NCBI GenBank assembly: GCA_015499985.1
Contig: JAAAUF010000405.1
Coordinates: 3,210-35,508, forward strand
Source of the DNA: Haplosporangium gracile
Taxonomy: Eukaryota; Mortierellomycota; Mortierellomycetes; Mortierellales; Mortierellaceae
Length of the DNA stretch: 32,299 nt
Direction: 5' to 3'
Shown here: piece after piece, positions 31,851 through 32,299 of the stretch
Position numbering within the stretch: the first letter of the stretch is position 1
Layout of the letters: each line of letters begins with the position of its first letter
Translations under genes and position numbers: made by a program
Notes under the pieces: generated by a model
The model's input: only the letters and a program-made list of their open reading frames with translations
What the model was told of the DNA's origin: nothing
Database searches by the model: none

Positions 31851-32171
31851 TTATTGATTGTCTAGAGCCTTCATTCTCGCCAATTCCTCCTGCACCACCT
31901 CCAAGTTCTCCTTTGTCTTCTGCAATTCGCCCGTCGTCTCCTGCAATTCCTAAATGGCTTTGAAAGTCTCTCCGATGGATTGATAGTGGTACTTAAAGAA
32001 AGTATTCTTAGTGTCGCGCGAAGACGCATACGATCCACAGGAAACGGTTGAAAACGCCCACCTTTGAAAGTGTTGGGTTGAGCTCGATAAAGGCGACGAG
32101 TAGCAGTTAACATTTCCGATCGATGCACATCCGAGAGTTTCGGTCATTATTCGAGAACGGGAGGAACACAT
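31851..32171 (-). pseudogene. C-terminal relic with predicted coiled coil
   Basis: On the minus strand, the frame from about 32171 reads SSRDTKNTFFKYHYQSIGET, then FKAI, meets a TAG at 31952-31950, and continues in the same frame as ELQETTGELQKTKENLEVV, then QEELARMKALDNQ, to TAA at 31853-31851. The last 33 residues have a heptad pattern and look like the C-terminal coiled coil of a larger protein. A single nonsense codon separates the two parts. The upstream portion is weak and may continue past the window or be missing. Identity is unknown. Confidence 0.4.
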
Positions 32172-32299
32172 TGTTATTTCAAGAGTGAATGATAGCTTTT
32201 TTTTATTGATCGGGAAGTGTAAAAAAGCGGGTTTTTTTTAGTGTTATCCCTTTGGCAATTTGAAATTGCTCTACATCAAAAACAAAATGCGCAAATGCG

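Overview
The window is nuclear DNA of a filamentous fungus. Genes are split by many short GT-AG introns, coding exons have NNC/NNG-rich codon use, and AATAAA signals follow several stop codons. The style of the F-box/LRR relics and of the DQDGHYYYSRLDD-type family at the right end recalls Mortierellomycota (Mortierella and relatives). That placement rests on remembered family resemblance and was not tested by a search.

Left part (1-8675): a possible gene end at the left edge faces a complete six-exon Wee1/Myt1-type cell-cycle kinase on the minus strand (554-3056). A region of about 5.6 kb without a convincing gene follows. It is purine-rich on the plus strand around 4.3-4.75 kb, then strongly pyrimidine-rich from about 5.15 to 8.54 kb, and includes a CAA-rich stretch (7.64-8.24 kb). 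It looks like two divergent promoter/leader regions back to back.

Middle (8676-23669): a six-exon gene for a 1071-residue protein I do not recognise; glutaryl-CoA dehydrogenase (plus strand), interrupted near its end by ten Ns; a nine-exon citramalyl-CoA lyase/CLYBL-like gene (minus strand) converging on it with 207 bp between stop codons; a repeat-bearing spacer with a small acidic ORF relic; and a seven-exon RSM22/METTL17 mitoribosome assembly factor with its four iron-sulfur cysteines visible. Three of the intact genes (GCDH, CLYBL, RSM22) are predicted mitochondrial matrix proteins.

Right part (23670-32299): no intact gene is recognisable. There is a broken F-box/LRR gene (24330-25737, minus), whose frame is disrupted at a coding CT microsatellite and which has nonsense codons in the F-box region. 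A broken member of a larger LRR family (28194-31720, plus) has three frame changes and a stop. A short coiled-coil relic (31851-32171, minus) lies at the edge. This end looks like a graveyard or turnover zone for expanded lineage-specific gene families.

A recurrent layout feature is that most starts, of intact and broken genes alike, are preceded by a leader that is pyrimidine-rich on the coding strand. I found no tRNA, rRNA, CRISPR array or intact transposon.
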